NCBI GenBank assembly: GCA_964541225.1
Contig: CAZIPN010000003.1
Span: 1 to 64,000 of the forward strand
Reading direction: 5' to 3'
Source of the DNA: CAZIPN01 sp964541225
GTDB taxonomy: Bacteria; Actinomycetota; Coriobacteriia; Anaerosomatales; JAAXUF01
DNA length: 64,000 nucleotides
Position numbers and translations under genes: made by a program. This document shows positions 16,357-24,671 of the stretch, piece by piece. Within the stretch, counting starts at the first letter, position 1, and each line of letters opens with the position of its first letter. A model generated the notes under the pieces. That model saw nothing but the letters and a program-made list of their open reading frames with translations, did no database searches and was not told the DNA's origin.

Positions 16357-18201
16357 CTAGGCGGGCTCGTAGTAGAACAACACGGCGCCAAAGTCGACGA
16401 GTTCACCGTTCTTGGCCGCCACCTCGCGGACGACCCCGCCTTCGTCGGCAGAGATCTCGTTCATCAGCTTCATCGCCTCAAGAATGCACAGCGCCTGGCC
16501 CTCGGCAAACGAGTCACCAACGGCAACGAAAGGTGCTGATCCTGGTGAAGGCGCCTCATAAAACGTGCCCACCATGGGCGAGGTGATCGTCTTCCAACTC
16601 GCTGGGCGATCGGTGGTCTGTGCGCCGGATCCCTCACCCTCGGTCACGGTCGATGCGTGCGCCACTGGTGCCGAGGTGGTGACAACTGGTGCGACATCTC
16701 CTCGGCGAACCGTGACCTTGGCATCGCCTTCCTCGATGACGATCTCGGAGATGTCCGAGGCCTCGACAACCTTGATGAGTTCACGGATTTGATTGACGTC
16801 CACCGAATCGTCCTCTCTGACTGCGTGCAGCTCCTCGCTCATCAAGAAGACCGCCTTCTCGGCGCCTTCCTTGTGCGCACTCAAGTACGCTTTCGCCTCG
16901 TTCGGGAAGAGTGCGTACATGAGCACGTCTTCCTCGCTCCGGGCGAGATCGCCAATCTCAGCTTCGACTTCAGCATACGTCGTCGTAACCAAAGAACCTG
17001 GTCGCACATCGGGCGAAAGAGGTTCATCTTCTCCGAGCACTCTGTCGACGACTTCCTTGTTCATCGGACCCGGCGCTTTGCCGTAGTATCCCTTGATGTA
17101 GTCCCTCATCTCGGACGGCACCACGTTCCAGCGCTTGCCCGTGAGTACGTTGATTACCGCCTGAGTGCCGACAATCTGCGAGAGCGGCGTGACCAGCGGC
17201 GGATAGCCCACCTCAGCACGCACACGCGGAATCTCAGCCAGGACATCGGGAAGCTGATCGCTGGCCTTCTGAACCTCAAGCTGGCTAACGAGATTGCTCA
17301 TCATGCCGCCCGGGACTTGATGGCTGAAGACCTCCATCGAAAGAAGCGTGGTGATGCCGCGCTTCAACCCCTTGCGTTCACGAACAGACTCCCAGTACTC
17401 GGCGATCTCGAAGAGGAGGTCCAGGTCGAGATTGGTGTCGTAGGGTGATTCCTTGAGCGCCGCAACAATCGTCTCGACAGCCGGCTGACTGTTGCCGAAT
17501 GCAAGCGCGACCACAGCCGTGTCGACAATGTCAGCGCCTGCCTCGGCAGCCTTCACGTAGTTCATCGGAGCCATGCCGCCGATGTAGTGGCAGTGCACGT
17601 GAACCGGCAACCCGATCTCGGTCTTGAGCGCTCGGACCATCTTCTCGGTCCGAAATGGTGTGAGCATCCCAGCCATGTCTTTGATGCAGATGGTGTCGGC
17701 GCCAAGATCCTTGAGCTGTTGGGCGTACTCGAGGTAGGAATCGAGCGTGTGCACAGGGCTCACCGTGTAGGAAAGCGCGCCCTCGAACAGACCTCCGCAT
17801 TCCTTGACCGCGGCCGCGGAGGCTTCAACGTTGCGGATGTCGTTGAGTGCGTCAAACACCCGGAAGACATCGATGCCGTTGCGCTTGGCGGCTGCCACAA
17901 ACCGCATGACGATTTCATCAGAGTAGTGGTGATAGCCGACGAGATTTTGGCCGCGCAGGAGCATCTGCAGCGGCGTGTTCGCGCAGTGCTTCTTGATCGT
18001 GCGAAGCCGCTCCCACGGATTCTCGTCGAGAAAACGCAGACACGAGTCAAACGTCGCGCCGCCCCACACTTCCATCGACCAGTAGCCGACGCTATCCATC
18101 TTCGGCAGGATAGGCAGCATGTCGCCGATCTCCATGCGCGTCGCCCACAACGACTGATGCGCGTCGCGCAGCGTCGTGTCGGTGATGTGCACAGGTCGCA
18201 T
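16357..18201 (-). CDS. Pyruvate carboxylase B/oxaloacetate decarboxylase alpha-type carboxyltransferase fused to AccB-like biotin carrier
   Basis: 614 residues. Residues 1 to about 290 form the metal-dependent carboxyltransferase barrel (ITDTTLRDAHQSLWATR; metal region HVHCHYIGGM). About 300-470 is the PYC/OADA-conserved domain. From about 480 the sequence changes to an AccB type: IRELIKVVEASDISEIVIEE, an Ala/Thr linker, TSPMVGTFYEAPSPGSAPF and biotinyl site EAMKLMNEI (lysine about 578). The AccB-specific helix and thumb-like loop are not usual in PycB/OadA. It occupies the accB position of the efp-accB-accC operon. Likely pyruvate carboxylase with accC; the carrier could also serve acetyl-CoA carboxylase (inferred). 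Confidence 0.9.
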   Translation of the reverse strand: MRPVHITDTTLRDAHQSLWATRMEIGDMLPILPKMDSVGYWSMEVWGGATFDSCLRFLDENPWERLRTIKKHCANTPLQMLLRGQNLVGYHHYSDEIVMRFVAAAKRNGIDVFRVFDALNDIRNVEASAAAVKECGGLFEGALSYTVSPVHTLDSYLEYAQQLKDLGADTICIKDMAGMLTPFRTEKMVRALKTEIGLPVHVHCHYIGGMAPMNYVKAAEAGADIVDTAVVALAFGNSQPAVETIVAALKESPYDTNLDLDLLFEIAEYWESVRERKGLKRGITTLLSMEVFSHQVPGGMMSNLVSQLEVQKASDQLPDVLAEIPRVRAEVGYPPLVTPLSQIVGTQAVINVLTGKRWNVVPSEMRDYIKGYYGKAPGPMNKEVVDRVLGEDEPLSPDVRPGSLVTTTYAEVEAEIGDLARSEEDVLMYALFPNEAKAYLSAHKEGAEKAVFLMSEELHAVREDDSVDVNQIRELIKVVEASDISEIVIEEGDAKVTVRRGDVAPVVTTSAPVAHASTVTEGEGSGAQTTDRPASWKTITSPMVGTFYEAPSPGSAPFVAVGDSFAEGQALCILEAMKLMNEISADEGGVVREVAAKNGELVDFGAVLFYYEPA

Positions 18202-18274
18202 CGAGTCTCCTCATCGAGTTGGCGTCAGGGTGGTGGCTTTCGAACCTGAGAACGGCCGGACGTGCAGTCCATGG

Positions 18275-18280
18275 ATTATA
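18275..18280 (-). promoter_or_regulatory. Possible -10 box upstream of the carboxylase genes
   Basis: TATAAT on the minus strand within the 141-nt gap between efp and the fused carboxyltransferase gene, about 75 nt before its ATG. No -35 match is seen at 17 nt. Suggests a separate promoter for the biotin-enzyme genes. Confidence 0.35.
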
Positions 18281-18342
18281 TACGAGGCCGAGCGTGGCAG
18301 ATACGCCCGCGCCCGGCCGCAGTGTGCGAACCGCGTACGGGA

Positions 18343-18903
18343 CTAGACGCGAGTGACGTAGCGCCCATCACGCGTATCGATCCTGAGCGTGTCTCCCGTG
18401 TTGATAAACATCGGCACCTGGATTACCGCACCTGTCTCCAGCGTCGCGGCTTTGGTACCTCCCTGCACGGTATCGCCCTTGAACCCGGGGTCGGTTTCTC
18501 TGACTTCGAGTTCGACGAACATCGGCGGTTCGACACCCATGTACTCGCCGTCGGCGGTCATGACCTCGACCTCATCGTTCTCCTTCAGCCACTTCGCCTG
18601 CTCGCCAACGAAGTCCCGATCAAGCTCAATCTGCTCGTAGCTCGCCGTGTCCATGAAGAAGTACGTCGATCCGTCGTTGTACAGATACTGCATCTTCTTA
18701 GTTTCGATGCGCACATCATCGAACTTCTCGCCAGAGCGAAACGTGTAGTCCACCACGCGTCCGCTCTGAAGCTCCTTGAGCTTCGTACGGACAAACGCAC
18801 CGCCCTTGCCGGGCTTGACGTGCTGGAAGTCCACAATGACCCAGCGCTTGCCATCGTGAACAATGCACATTCCGTTCTTGAACTGGGCGGTCGTGACTGG
18901 CAC
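18343..18903 (-). CDS. efp: Translation elongation factor P
   Basis: EF-P relieves ribosome stalling at polyproline. 186 residues with the three beta-barrel domains; the tip loop of domain I is VKPGKGGAF with Lys33 at the position modified in other bacteria. GTG start at 18903 has GAGGAG 7 nt upstream. No EpmA/EpmB or EarP gene is in the window. EF-P would matter locally because proline-rich proteins are encoded nearby (see the Pro/Ala-rich gene at 36.2-37.5 kb). Confidence 0.96.
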   Translation of the reverse strand: MPVTTAQFKNGMCIVHDGKRWVIVDFQHVKPGKGGAFVRTKLKELQSGRVVDYTFRSGEKFDDVRIETKKMQYLYNDGSTYFFMDTASYEQIELDRDFVGEQAKWLKENDEVEVMTADGEYMGVEPPMFVELEVRETDPGFKGDTVQGGTKAATLETGAVIQVPMFINTGDTLRIDTRDGRYVTRV

Positions 18904-18981
18904 GTGTGCACTCCTCTTCGTGTGTCATCGGCGCGGTGAGGATGCCTCACACCCCTCGGCGATTCGCGCGTCCGAGCATTT

Positions 18982-20076
18982 CTACAGCTCTAGCAGGTCC
19001 GTGGTCGAGCGCGTGAGCACGCGCGCGCCGCCCTGTTGGACGACTGCAAGGCTTTCGATTCTAACACCGCCAAACCCCGGAATGTAGATGCCGGGCTCGA
19101 CGGTGACCACCGCACCCGCGGGTATTGATGACTCAATCCGAGGACCGATCTTGGGCAGCTCATGGATCTCTCTCCCGACCCCGTGCCCCAGGCCGTGCCC
19201 GAAATACTCAGCGAGGCCAGCTCCCGCAATAACCGACCGCGCGGCTGCATCGACCTCGCGCGCCGTCACACCGGCCCGCAGCGCGGACTCGCCGGCGGCG
19301 TTGGCGGCTCGCACAACGCCGTATATCGTGCGTTGGCGCTCACTCGCCGAGCCGATCACGACTGTCCGAGTCATGTCGGCACAGTACCCGCCGACGCGTG
19401 CGCCAAAATCAAGGACCACGAAATCTCCCGTCTCAAGCCGTCTCGTCCCCGGAATCGCATGGGGAAGCGCCGCGTTCGGGCCACTTGCGACGATCGGCGG
19501 AAACGCAACGCCGTCGCTTCCCTCTCGGCGCATGAAGAACTCAAGTTCAAGTGCGATGTCGCGTTCCGCGACTCCGAGACGAAGCACCTCTTCGGCGAGA
19601 AGGTGATCGAAGGCTCGGTCCGTCAGTTCCTGCGAACGTGCGATCGCAGCCAGCTCGTTGGCGTCCTTGACCGTCCGAATCTCTTCAACCCAGTCAGTGG
19701 CCTCCACGACGTCTCCCGCGAACGCCCCAGCGAGCGCCTGAAAGCGCGAGTGTGGCGTACTCGCCTCGATGGCCAGGATCCTTGCTCGCGAGGCCGCAAG
19801 ACACTCACCAACCGCCGTGGCCATCGGCGCTGTCACGAGCTCGATTCGCCACGCTGAGCCAACAGCGGCCTGTCGAATAGTCTCGGCGTAGCGCGAGTCG
19901 GTAAGCAACACGAGTTCGGTATCACTGACGAGCGCGACGTGCGCGGGTTCGTCGTCAAAGACACCTTCAAACCCGGTGCAGTACGCGATGTTGACTACAC
20001 TCGTCAGCGCGAGCACATCCGACCTGCTGTCCATCAGGCGACGGCGAAGAGACCGAATGCGATCCTCAGCGTCCAC
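18982..20076 (-). CDS. pepQ: Xaa-Pro aminopeptidase family (M24B)
   Basis: 364 residues of a cytosolic M24 metallopeptidase removing residues before proline. The creatinase-like N-terminal domain (1-130) precedes the pita-bread domain with all ligands: VLDFGARVGGYCADMTRT (two Asp), FGHGLGHGVG (His), VTVEPGIYIPG (Glu) and VRIES (Glu). GTG start preceded by GGGAGGGG. The pair pepQ-efp is conserved in Gram-positive bacteria (yqhT-efp in B. subtilis). Confidence 0.93.
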   Translation of the reverse strand: MDAEDRIRSLRRRLMDSRSDVLALTSVVNIAYCTGFEGVFDDEPAHVALVSDTELVLLTDSRYAETIRQAAVGSAWRIELVTAPMATAVGECLAASRARILAIEASTPHSRFQALAGAFAGDVVEATDWVEEIRTVKDANELAAIARSQELTDRAFDHLLAEEVLRLGVAERDIALELEFFMRREGSDGVAFPPIVASGPNAALPHAIPGTRRLETGDFVVLDFGARVGGYCADMTRTVVIGSASERQRTIYGVVRAANAAGESALRAGVTAREVDAAARSVIAGAGLAEYFGHGLGHGVGREIHELPKIGPRIESSIPAGAVVTVEPGIYIPGFGGVRIESLAVVQQGGARVLTRSTTDLLEL

Positions 20077-20106
20077 GTGCCCCTCCCTCTGACGTCAAAC
20101 GCAGAT

Positions 20107-20127
20107 CGGGCCGCGCAAGGCGGCCCG
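20107..20127 (-). terminator. Hairpin after the pseudopilin operon
   Basis: CGGGCCGC-GCAAG-GCGGCCCG, a perfect 8-bp stem with a 5-nt loop, 28 nt after the last stop of the pilin-like genes and just before pepQ. The following T-rich stretch on the minus strand is short (GCGTTT), so termination may be partial. Confidence 0.6.
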
Positions 20128-20154
20128 ACGCTTGTTTCATGGTAACGCTATCGA

Positions 20155-21570
20155 CTACTGCTCAACCCAGGACTTGATGTAGAGACTACCGTCTCCGAGG
20201 GTCGGGAAGTTGGGAGGCGTGTTGATGTCGAGGCTCGGGTCATACCAGTAGTCGCGCGTCTCGAAACCACAGATCGTATTGCCCCACCAGTCCACGGTCT
20301 TGATGAACCCCTGCTCCAACATTGCTTCTGTCCCATAGATCTTGAGATGGTTCTTCACGTGGTAGTCGACCCAGTCGGCGTGAATCGAGCCGTGCGACGA
20401 AAGCATTGCCGCCTGGATGGTTAGGTTCGTCGGCGTCACCGAGTCCGGATACTCTGACGTGAAGCTGATGTCGCCCGGAGTCACGATTCCGCACACCTGA
20501 TTGTGGTTGTTGGGATCTTGGGCCTGCAAGTTCTTCCACAGATACACGGACGAGTTCGCTTGGTTCTGGTCTCCGGTCCTCGACGACGGATTCAGTCCGC
20601 TCGCCCCAGGGTCTCCGCCCGTGTACGGGTTGCGGGTGGTTCCAGGATCCGTGACGCCCTTCCCGACCACAACGGTCACTTTGGCGGAGTACGTACCGCT
20701 CAGCCACACAGGGTCGTCGAAGTACAGAACGCCGTCGCCCGGTGTCGTGAAGGTTCTCGTCGTAGTCGGATCGATCACCATCGCGCCGGTGCCGGTGTCA
20801 ATGCTCTTGACCTTAGACACCGTCCCGCCGTTGCCACTCAGCGTGACACAGTAGCCCCAGTAGTGTCTCCAGCTGGTACCAGAGCCAAACGCGCCCGAGT
20901 CAGGGAAGTAGGTGCCATCTGCTTGAGCCATGGTCATGAGGTCACCGTATGGCACGACTGCAAACGACTGGGTCTTGTACCCGGGATACAGCGACTTGTC
21001 GAAGAGACCGCTCCCAGAGATGTAGGAGGACGCGTAGACATCTCCAGTGATCTCGCCATCGTTGTTCACGTAGCTATTGCTGCGAACGTTGCCCTTCACC
21101 AGGCCACCCGCACCGAGGTTGAAGTACTTGTCGAGCAAGAACATGTAGTCCGAGAAGCTCGCAAGTCGAATCGTCGCGACAACCTTTCGGGTTGTGGCGG
21201 GGGCAAGGCCCTGAGCCGGGATCGTTCCTACGGCAGTCAACGTGGCGATACAGCTGCCGGGATCTTGTGGAGGAACAGTCACGGTCCAAGACGAGTCCTC
21301 CGTGCTGCCCGTGAGCGTCGAAGGATGCTCGCCCATCGAGAGTCTGTAGACGTACGCATCAATACCGGCGTCGGCAGCAGCCAAAGCCTTCGTGCGCTGC
21401 ACCTGATCGGATGCCGCCACCTGTCCCTGCGTTGCGAGCATTATCAGCGTACTAGAAAGCAGAAAGAGGATCATTGAAATCGCGGCAACTGTGGCCAGCG
21501 CCATGCCGTCGTCTCGACGAAGCGCAGACACCCATTTGCGAGTTCCCGTGTTCTCAGTCATGCAGCGCAT
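20155..21570 (-). CDS. PilX-like type IV pilus assembly protein
   Basis: 471 residues. A cytoplasmic leader with RRDDGMALATVAAISMIL begins an N-terminal membrane helix (about 22-47), as in PilX/PilV-type minor pilins whose family lacks the Glu5 of true pilins. The exported part is Gly/Ser/Thr-rich and has no domain I recognise with certainty. It is the last gene of a three-gene set with two pilin-like genes, each separated by about 10-14 nt, so it probably helps to prime the pilus or forms part of its tip. Only four Cys in the protein. Confidence 0.75.
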   Translation of the reverse strand: MRCMTENTGTRKWVSALRRDDGMALATVAAISMILFLLSSTLIMLATQGQVAASDQVQRTKALAAADAGIDAYVYRLSMGEHPSTLTGSTEDSSWTVTVPPQDPGSCIATLTAVGTIPAQGLAPATTRKVVATIRLASFSDYMFLLDKYFNLGAGGLVKGNVRSNSYVNNDGEITGDVYASSYISGSGLFDKSLYPGYKTQSFAVVPYGDLMTMAQADGTYFPDSGAFGSGTSWRHYWGYCVTLSGNGGTVSKVKSIDTGTGAMVIDPTTTRTFTTPGDGVLYFDDPVWLSGTYSAKVTVVVGKGVTDPGTTRNPYTGGDPGASGLNPSSRTGDQNQANSSVYLWKNLQAQDPNNHNQVCGIVTPGDISFTSEYPDSVTPTNLTIQAAMLSSHGSIHADWVDYHVKNHLKIYGTEAMLEQGFIKTVDWWGNTICGFETRDYWYDPSLDINTPPNFPTLGDGSLYIKSWVEQ

Positions 21571-21584
21571 CTCGACACCCCTGT

Positions 21585-22217
21585 TCAGTCCCTCAGCCCT
21601 TGATCGTTGGCCCGCATGTGGACTGTGGTCGTGGGAATGGCGACAGCCACCTTCTGCGAACCCGAGGTCGCGGCCGTCGTGAGCGATATCTTGACCGCCA
21701 TCACGTCAGATTGCTTGGTAGTCGTGGTCGGCGTGGTGTTGCCGGGACCGTTGTTCCAGTACTGGAAGACGGTCCCCACGCTTGGGTCCACTTCGGCAAT
21801 CTTGACCGGAGTCGAGTCTGGACCGAAATCGGTCGATGCAGGTTCTATGTCACCGGAATACGCAACGGCTCGAGTCAGAGTACTGCCCGAAACCGTGTAC
21901 GTGACGCGGTCAAGAAGGCCGTCGTGGTTGATGTCCGCATAGAACATCACCCGCTTCGCCTCCATCACGGGAAAACGTTTGTCATCGCTGGTCGGCTGGA
22001 CCATGCGCAGCTCGCGCACCATCTTCTCTACCGCGAGCTGACCCTGATCTTGCGCCTGATTCCGCGCCATGATCCCATCCGACACCACCGTGACCATGTC
22101 AATGGCCATGTACGCAGCGGCCAAGATCACGCTTAGCAACGCCGTCACGACCATGAGTTCTACGAGACTGAAGCCATCCTGCCGCGCAAGTGGTGATGTG
22201 TCTGTGTGTCGCTTCAT
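21585..22217 (-). CDS. Minor pilin (prepilin-type N-terminal methylation domain)
   Basis: 210 residues. QDGFSLVELMVVTALLSVIL is a prepilin cleavage and methylation site with Glu at mature position 5, followed by the hydrophobic spine. The exported domain has about 170 residues and resembles PilW/GspJ-like minor pilins in layout. The start MKRHTDTS at 22217 lies 10 nt after the stop of the larger pilin gene. An upstream in-frame start would overlap that gene. Substrate of the prepilin peptidase encoded at 31.5 kb. Confidence 0.85.
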   Translation of the reverse strand: MKRHTDTSPLARQDGFSLVELMVVTALLSVILAAAYMAIDMVTVVSDGIMARNQAQDQGQLAVEKMVRELRMVQPTSDDKRFPVMEAKRVMFYADINHDGLLDRVTYTVSGSTLTRAVAYSGDIEPASTDFGPDSTPVKIAEVDPSVGTVFQYWNNGPGNTTPTTTTKQSDVMAVKISLTTAATSGSQKVAVAIPTTTVHMRANDQGLRD

Positions 22218-22227
22218 TGTTGTCACA

Positions 22228-24078
22228 TCAGCTCGGAGCAGTGAGGTCCGTGAAGTAATAGGTGCCGCCATTCGTCAATCCCGGAGGGGTCATCGGGTAG
22301 TTCGTATATCGGCGCCTGACGTCGTCTGGTCGGATCCCGTTCCAAGGTGGCGACACGCGGTTTCCACAGACCACGACCGTATACATGCCCGGAGGCTCAG
22401 TGAACAGCAGTGTGGAATCCCAGCGAGTCACCACACCCCGCGCCACCTCGTGGTCACTCGAGTCATAGACAGCCACATCCCGGGACCATGAGCCCCATCC
22501 TCCTGGAACCACCGCAACCGAGATGGTCCCCGGGTTGATATCGATTTGGTATTGAGCCGCTGGGCTCCCGGCGGACAGCGCGACGTTCGGCCCGGTGTAG
22601 GTGATCCCGTTGTAGACCGCCGAAACGGAGTACGTTCCGTCTGCGGGAATGGGGAATTTCACCGTTCCATCGGACCCGGTCACACCCGGGTTCGCCCCGG
22701 ATATGCTCGGAATCGACACGTGTGTGCTGGTGTTGGTGACAGTGACCCTTGCCCCCGGCAAGCCGCTGCCGCCGTACCGTACCAGCACTTCGAACACGGG
22801 CTGCATCGGCACAACGCACGATTGGTTGTGATCCGTCGCATTGGCATAGAACACGAACCCCGTGTTGTCAGCGAAGCCGCTCACACCCGTGACAATCGCG
22901 GTGTAGTTGCCCGCAGTCGTGATCTGAAATGTCTCGGAATCTGCGTCCGACTCGCGAGTGCTGCCCACCGTCGCGCCATGGGGATCCTTCAACGTGACCG
23001 TCCAATGTACCCCGTTAAGCGGCGCACCAGAGGCAACCTTCTTTGACACGGTGATGCTCGGCGGCTCAGTAATGGTCAACTCAAGACCGTTGAAGTTCTG
23101 GCCGCCTGTGGTCAGCGAGAAGCTGCCCGAGGCAGTGCCTCCATCATTCGTCGCGATCGCCGTGTAGTCCCCTTCCCACAGGCCCGCCAGACCACCCACA
23201 TTGCCAGCTGCAGCGCTGAATGTGGCCCAGCCTCTCGAGTCGGTCACGGCGGTGTATGTCAAACCACGTGCAGCGTTCGTTATCTTCACCGTGGCCCCGG
23301 ATACGCTGGGCACGGTCGTTGATCTCACGTGTATCGCCGCAGTGCAAGGCCTCTGGCAGTACAGGTAGCCGAGGTTCTGGGGACCGCTCACAATGGTGGG
23401 GCTGCCAAGCCCCGAGACATCCACGAGCCAGAGCTTGTTGGCAGTTCCCGGATCAAGAAACGTGGCCCTCCCAATCGGCGTCTGGCCGAAGAAGAGCAGG
23501 CCGTCGACATCGCTCGTGGCACGCATGTCACTTCCGGAATAGGGGCTCATCAGGACCGTTGCGCCTGAAACATGCACGGTAGGATTGTCCACGTCCACCG
23601 CATGGAGCTGAACGTCCCCTACGTTGCCGACAGTGGTCTGGCTGAACACTGAAGTCTGAATGGTGACGCTCCCCGCAGTGGGCTCCGTCCATGAGACCGT
23701 CACTCGTACGTTCTTGTAGGTGCTCTCAGTAGCACTCGGCCACCATATTTCGGTGTTGACCGTGTAGGTGCCCCGCTCATTGGTGACCGTGGCCACCGCA
23801 GGGACGGTAGCTCCCTGCATGCTGACCGTTCCATCGGGATACACGACCCCGAGAGTCGAGTAGGGGATGTTGCGGTCTGTCTCGACCTGATCGTTGGCGA
23901 TGTCGATGGCACCTTCGCGCATCGAAGCCATGCGGGTCGATGCGCCCGCGTACTCGACCGCGCCGAGAACCCCCATCAGGACTGTGAAGAGGATTGCCGC
24001 AGCCGCCACGAATTCGGCTACGGTGAAACCCGCGCTGTACACCGTCTGCCGAGCGACGTTCGAATCGATGCGCTTCAT
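22228..24078 (-). CDS. Very large pilin-like protein with repeated Ig/carboxypeptidase-regulatory-like modules
   Basis: 616 residues, several times the size of a normal minor pilin. SAGFTVAEFVAAAAIL is a prepilin-type site with Glu5 at the mature N-terminus, so it should be processed by PilD and enter the pilus. The rest is a string of beta-rich modules marked by ...SGATVKITNAARGLTYTA..., VTNTSTHVSIPSI and LPGARVTV, which look like carboxypeptidase-regulatory-like or Cna-B-like domains. No LPXTG motif. A tip or adhesive minor pilin is the natural inference. GGTGATGAG precedes the ATG at 24078. Confidence 0.78.
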   Translation of the reverse strand: MKRIDSNVARQTVYSAGFTVAEFVAAAAILFTVLMGVLGAVEYAGASTRMASMREGAIDIANDQVETDRNIPYSTLGVVYPDGTVSMQGATVPAVATVTNERGTYTVNTEIWWPSATESTYKNVRVTVSWTEPTAGSVTIQTSVFSQTTVGNVGDVQLHAVDVDNPTVHVSGATVLMSPYSGSDMRATSDVDGLLFFGQTPIGRATFLDPGTANKLWLVDVSGLGSPTIVSGPQNLGYLYCQRPCTAAIHVRSTTVPSVSGATVKITNAARGLTYTAVTDSRGWATFSAAAGNVGGLAGLWEGDYTAIATNDGGTASGSFSLTTGGQNFNGLELTITEPPSITVSKKVASGAPLNGVHWTVTLKDPHGATVGSTRESDADSETFQITTAGNYTAIVTGVSGFADNTGFVFYANATDHNQSCVVPMQPVFEVLVRYGGSGLPGARVTVTNTSTHVSIPSISGANPGVTGSDGTVKFPIPADGTYSVSAVYNGITYTGPNVALSAGSPAAQYQIDINPGTISVAVVPGGWGSWSRDVAVYDSSDHEVARGVVTRWDSTLLFTEPPGMYTVVVCGNRVSPPWNGIRPDDVRRRYTNYPMTPPGLTNGGTYYFTDLTAPS

Positions 24079-24137
24079 GTTCTCATCACCGCCTGCGCGC
24101 CTTGCCATCGCGCGCCTGGTTCTGGAACCCCATTGAC

Positions 24138-24180
24138 AGCCTAGACCCGCTGCCGTGGCTATGCCGTGACCGCTGTCACA
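24138..24180 (-). promoter_or_regulatory. CRP/FNR-like site and promoter for the pseudopilin operon
   Basis: The palindrome TGTGACAGCGGTCACG (minus strand, 24180-24165) fits TGTGA-N6-TCACA. A weak -10 box TAGGCT lies at 24143-24138; if used, the palindrome centre is about 41 nt before the start point, the position of a class II CRP activator site. The same palindrome occurs upstream of pilM and pilA. Confidence 0.6.
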
Positions 24181-24216
24181 CACGTTTGACCCCGTCACCT
24201 TGTCTCAGTTCTCCTT

Positions 24217-24669
24217 CTAGGCACTGCCGCCTCTAGCAGCGACGATGCCGACTGCCGCCCTCAGCCCAAGCAGGTAGCTCTCGGACCCAAATCCGGCGAT
24301 CTGTCCCGCACACGCCGGGGCAATCACGCTTTCGTGCCTGAACGCCTCTCGCGCCGAGATATTGGACAAGTGCACCTCCACCACCGGCACCGAAATCGAG
24401 GCCACCGCGTCGCGCAACGCGTACGAGTAGTGCGTGTACGCCCCCGGATTGAACACCACGGCGTCACTTGTCTTGTCGGCGTCGTGCAGCGCGTCTATGA
24501 GCTCACCTTCGTGATTGCTCTGCACGAATGCCGCCTCGACGCCCATCTCCGCAGCAGACGCAGTCACCTGCGCCTCAATCTCGGCAAGTCCGCTCAACCC
24601 ATAGACGGCGGGCTCCCTTGATCCCAGAAGATCGAGATTCGGTCCGTTGAGCACTAGCACTCGAACCAT
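24217..24669 (-). CDS. aroQ: Type II 3-dehydroquinate dehydratase
   Basis: Third step of the shikimate pathway. 150 residues with LVLNGPNLDLLGSREP, the catalytic Tyr in VYGLSGL, and FVQSNHEGELID; NPGAYTHYSYALRDA and the VHLSNISAREAFRHES segment with catalytic His complete the fold. Dodecamer in known cases. Starts 3 nt after the aroB stop. In B. subtilis aroQ (yqhS) adjoins pepQ; here a pilin operon separates them. Confidence 0.96.
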   Translation of the reverse strand: MVRVLVLNGPNLDLLGSREPAVYGLSGLAEIEAQVTASAAEMGVEAAFVQSNHEGELIDALHDADKTSDAVVFNPGAYTHYSYALRDAVASISVPVVEVHLSNISAREAFRHESVIAPACAGQIAGFGSESYLLGLRAAVGIVAARGGSA

Positions 24670-24671
24670 GG

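Noticed and set aside
14773..16539. A 588-residue plus-strand open frame
   Set aside because: Antisense to accC and the asp23 gene; composition is that of a shadow in a GC-rich genome.
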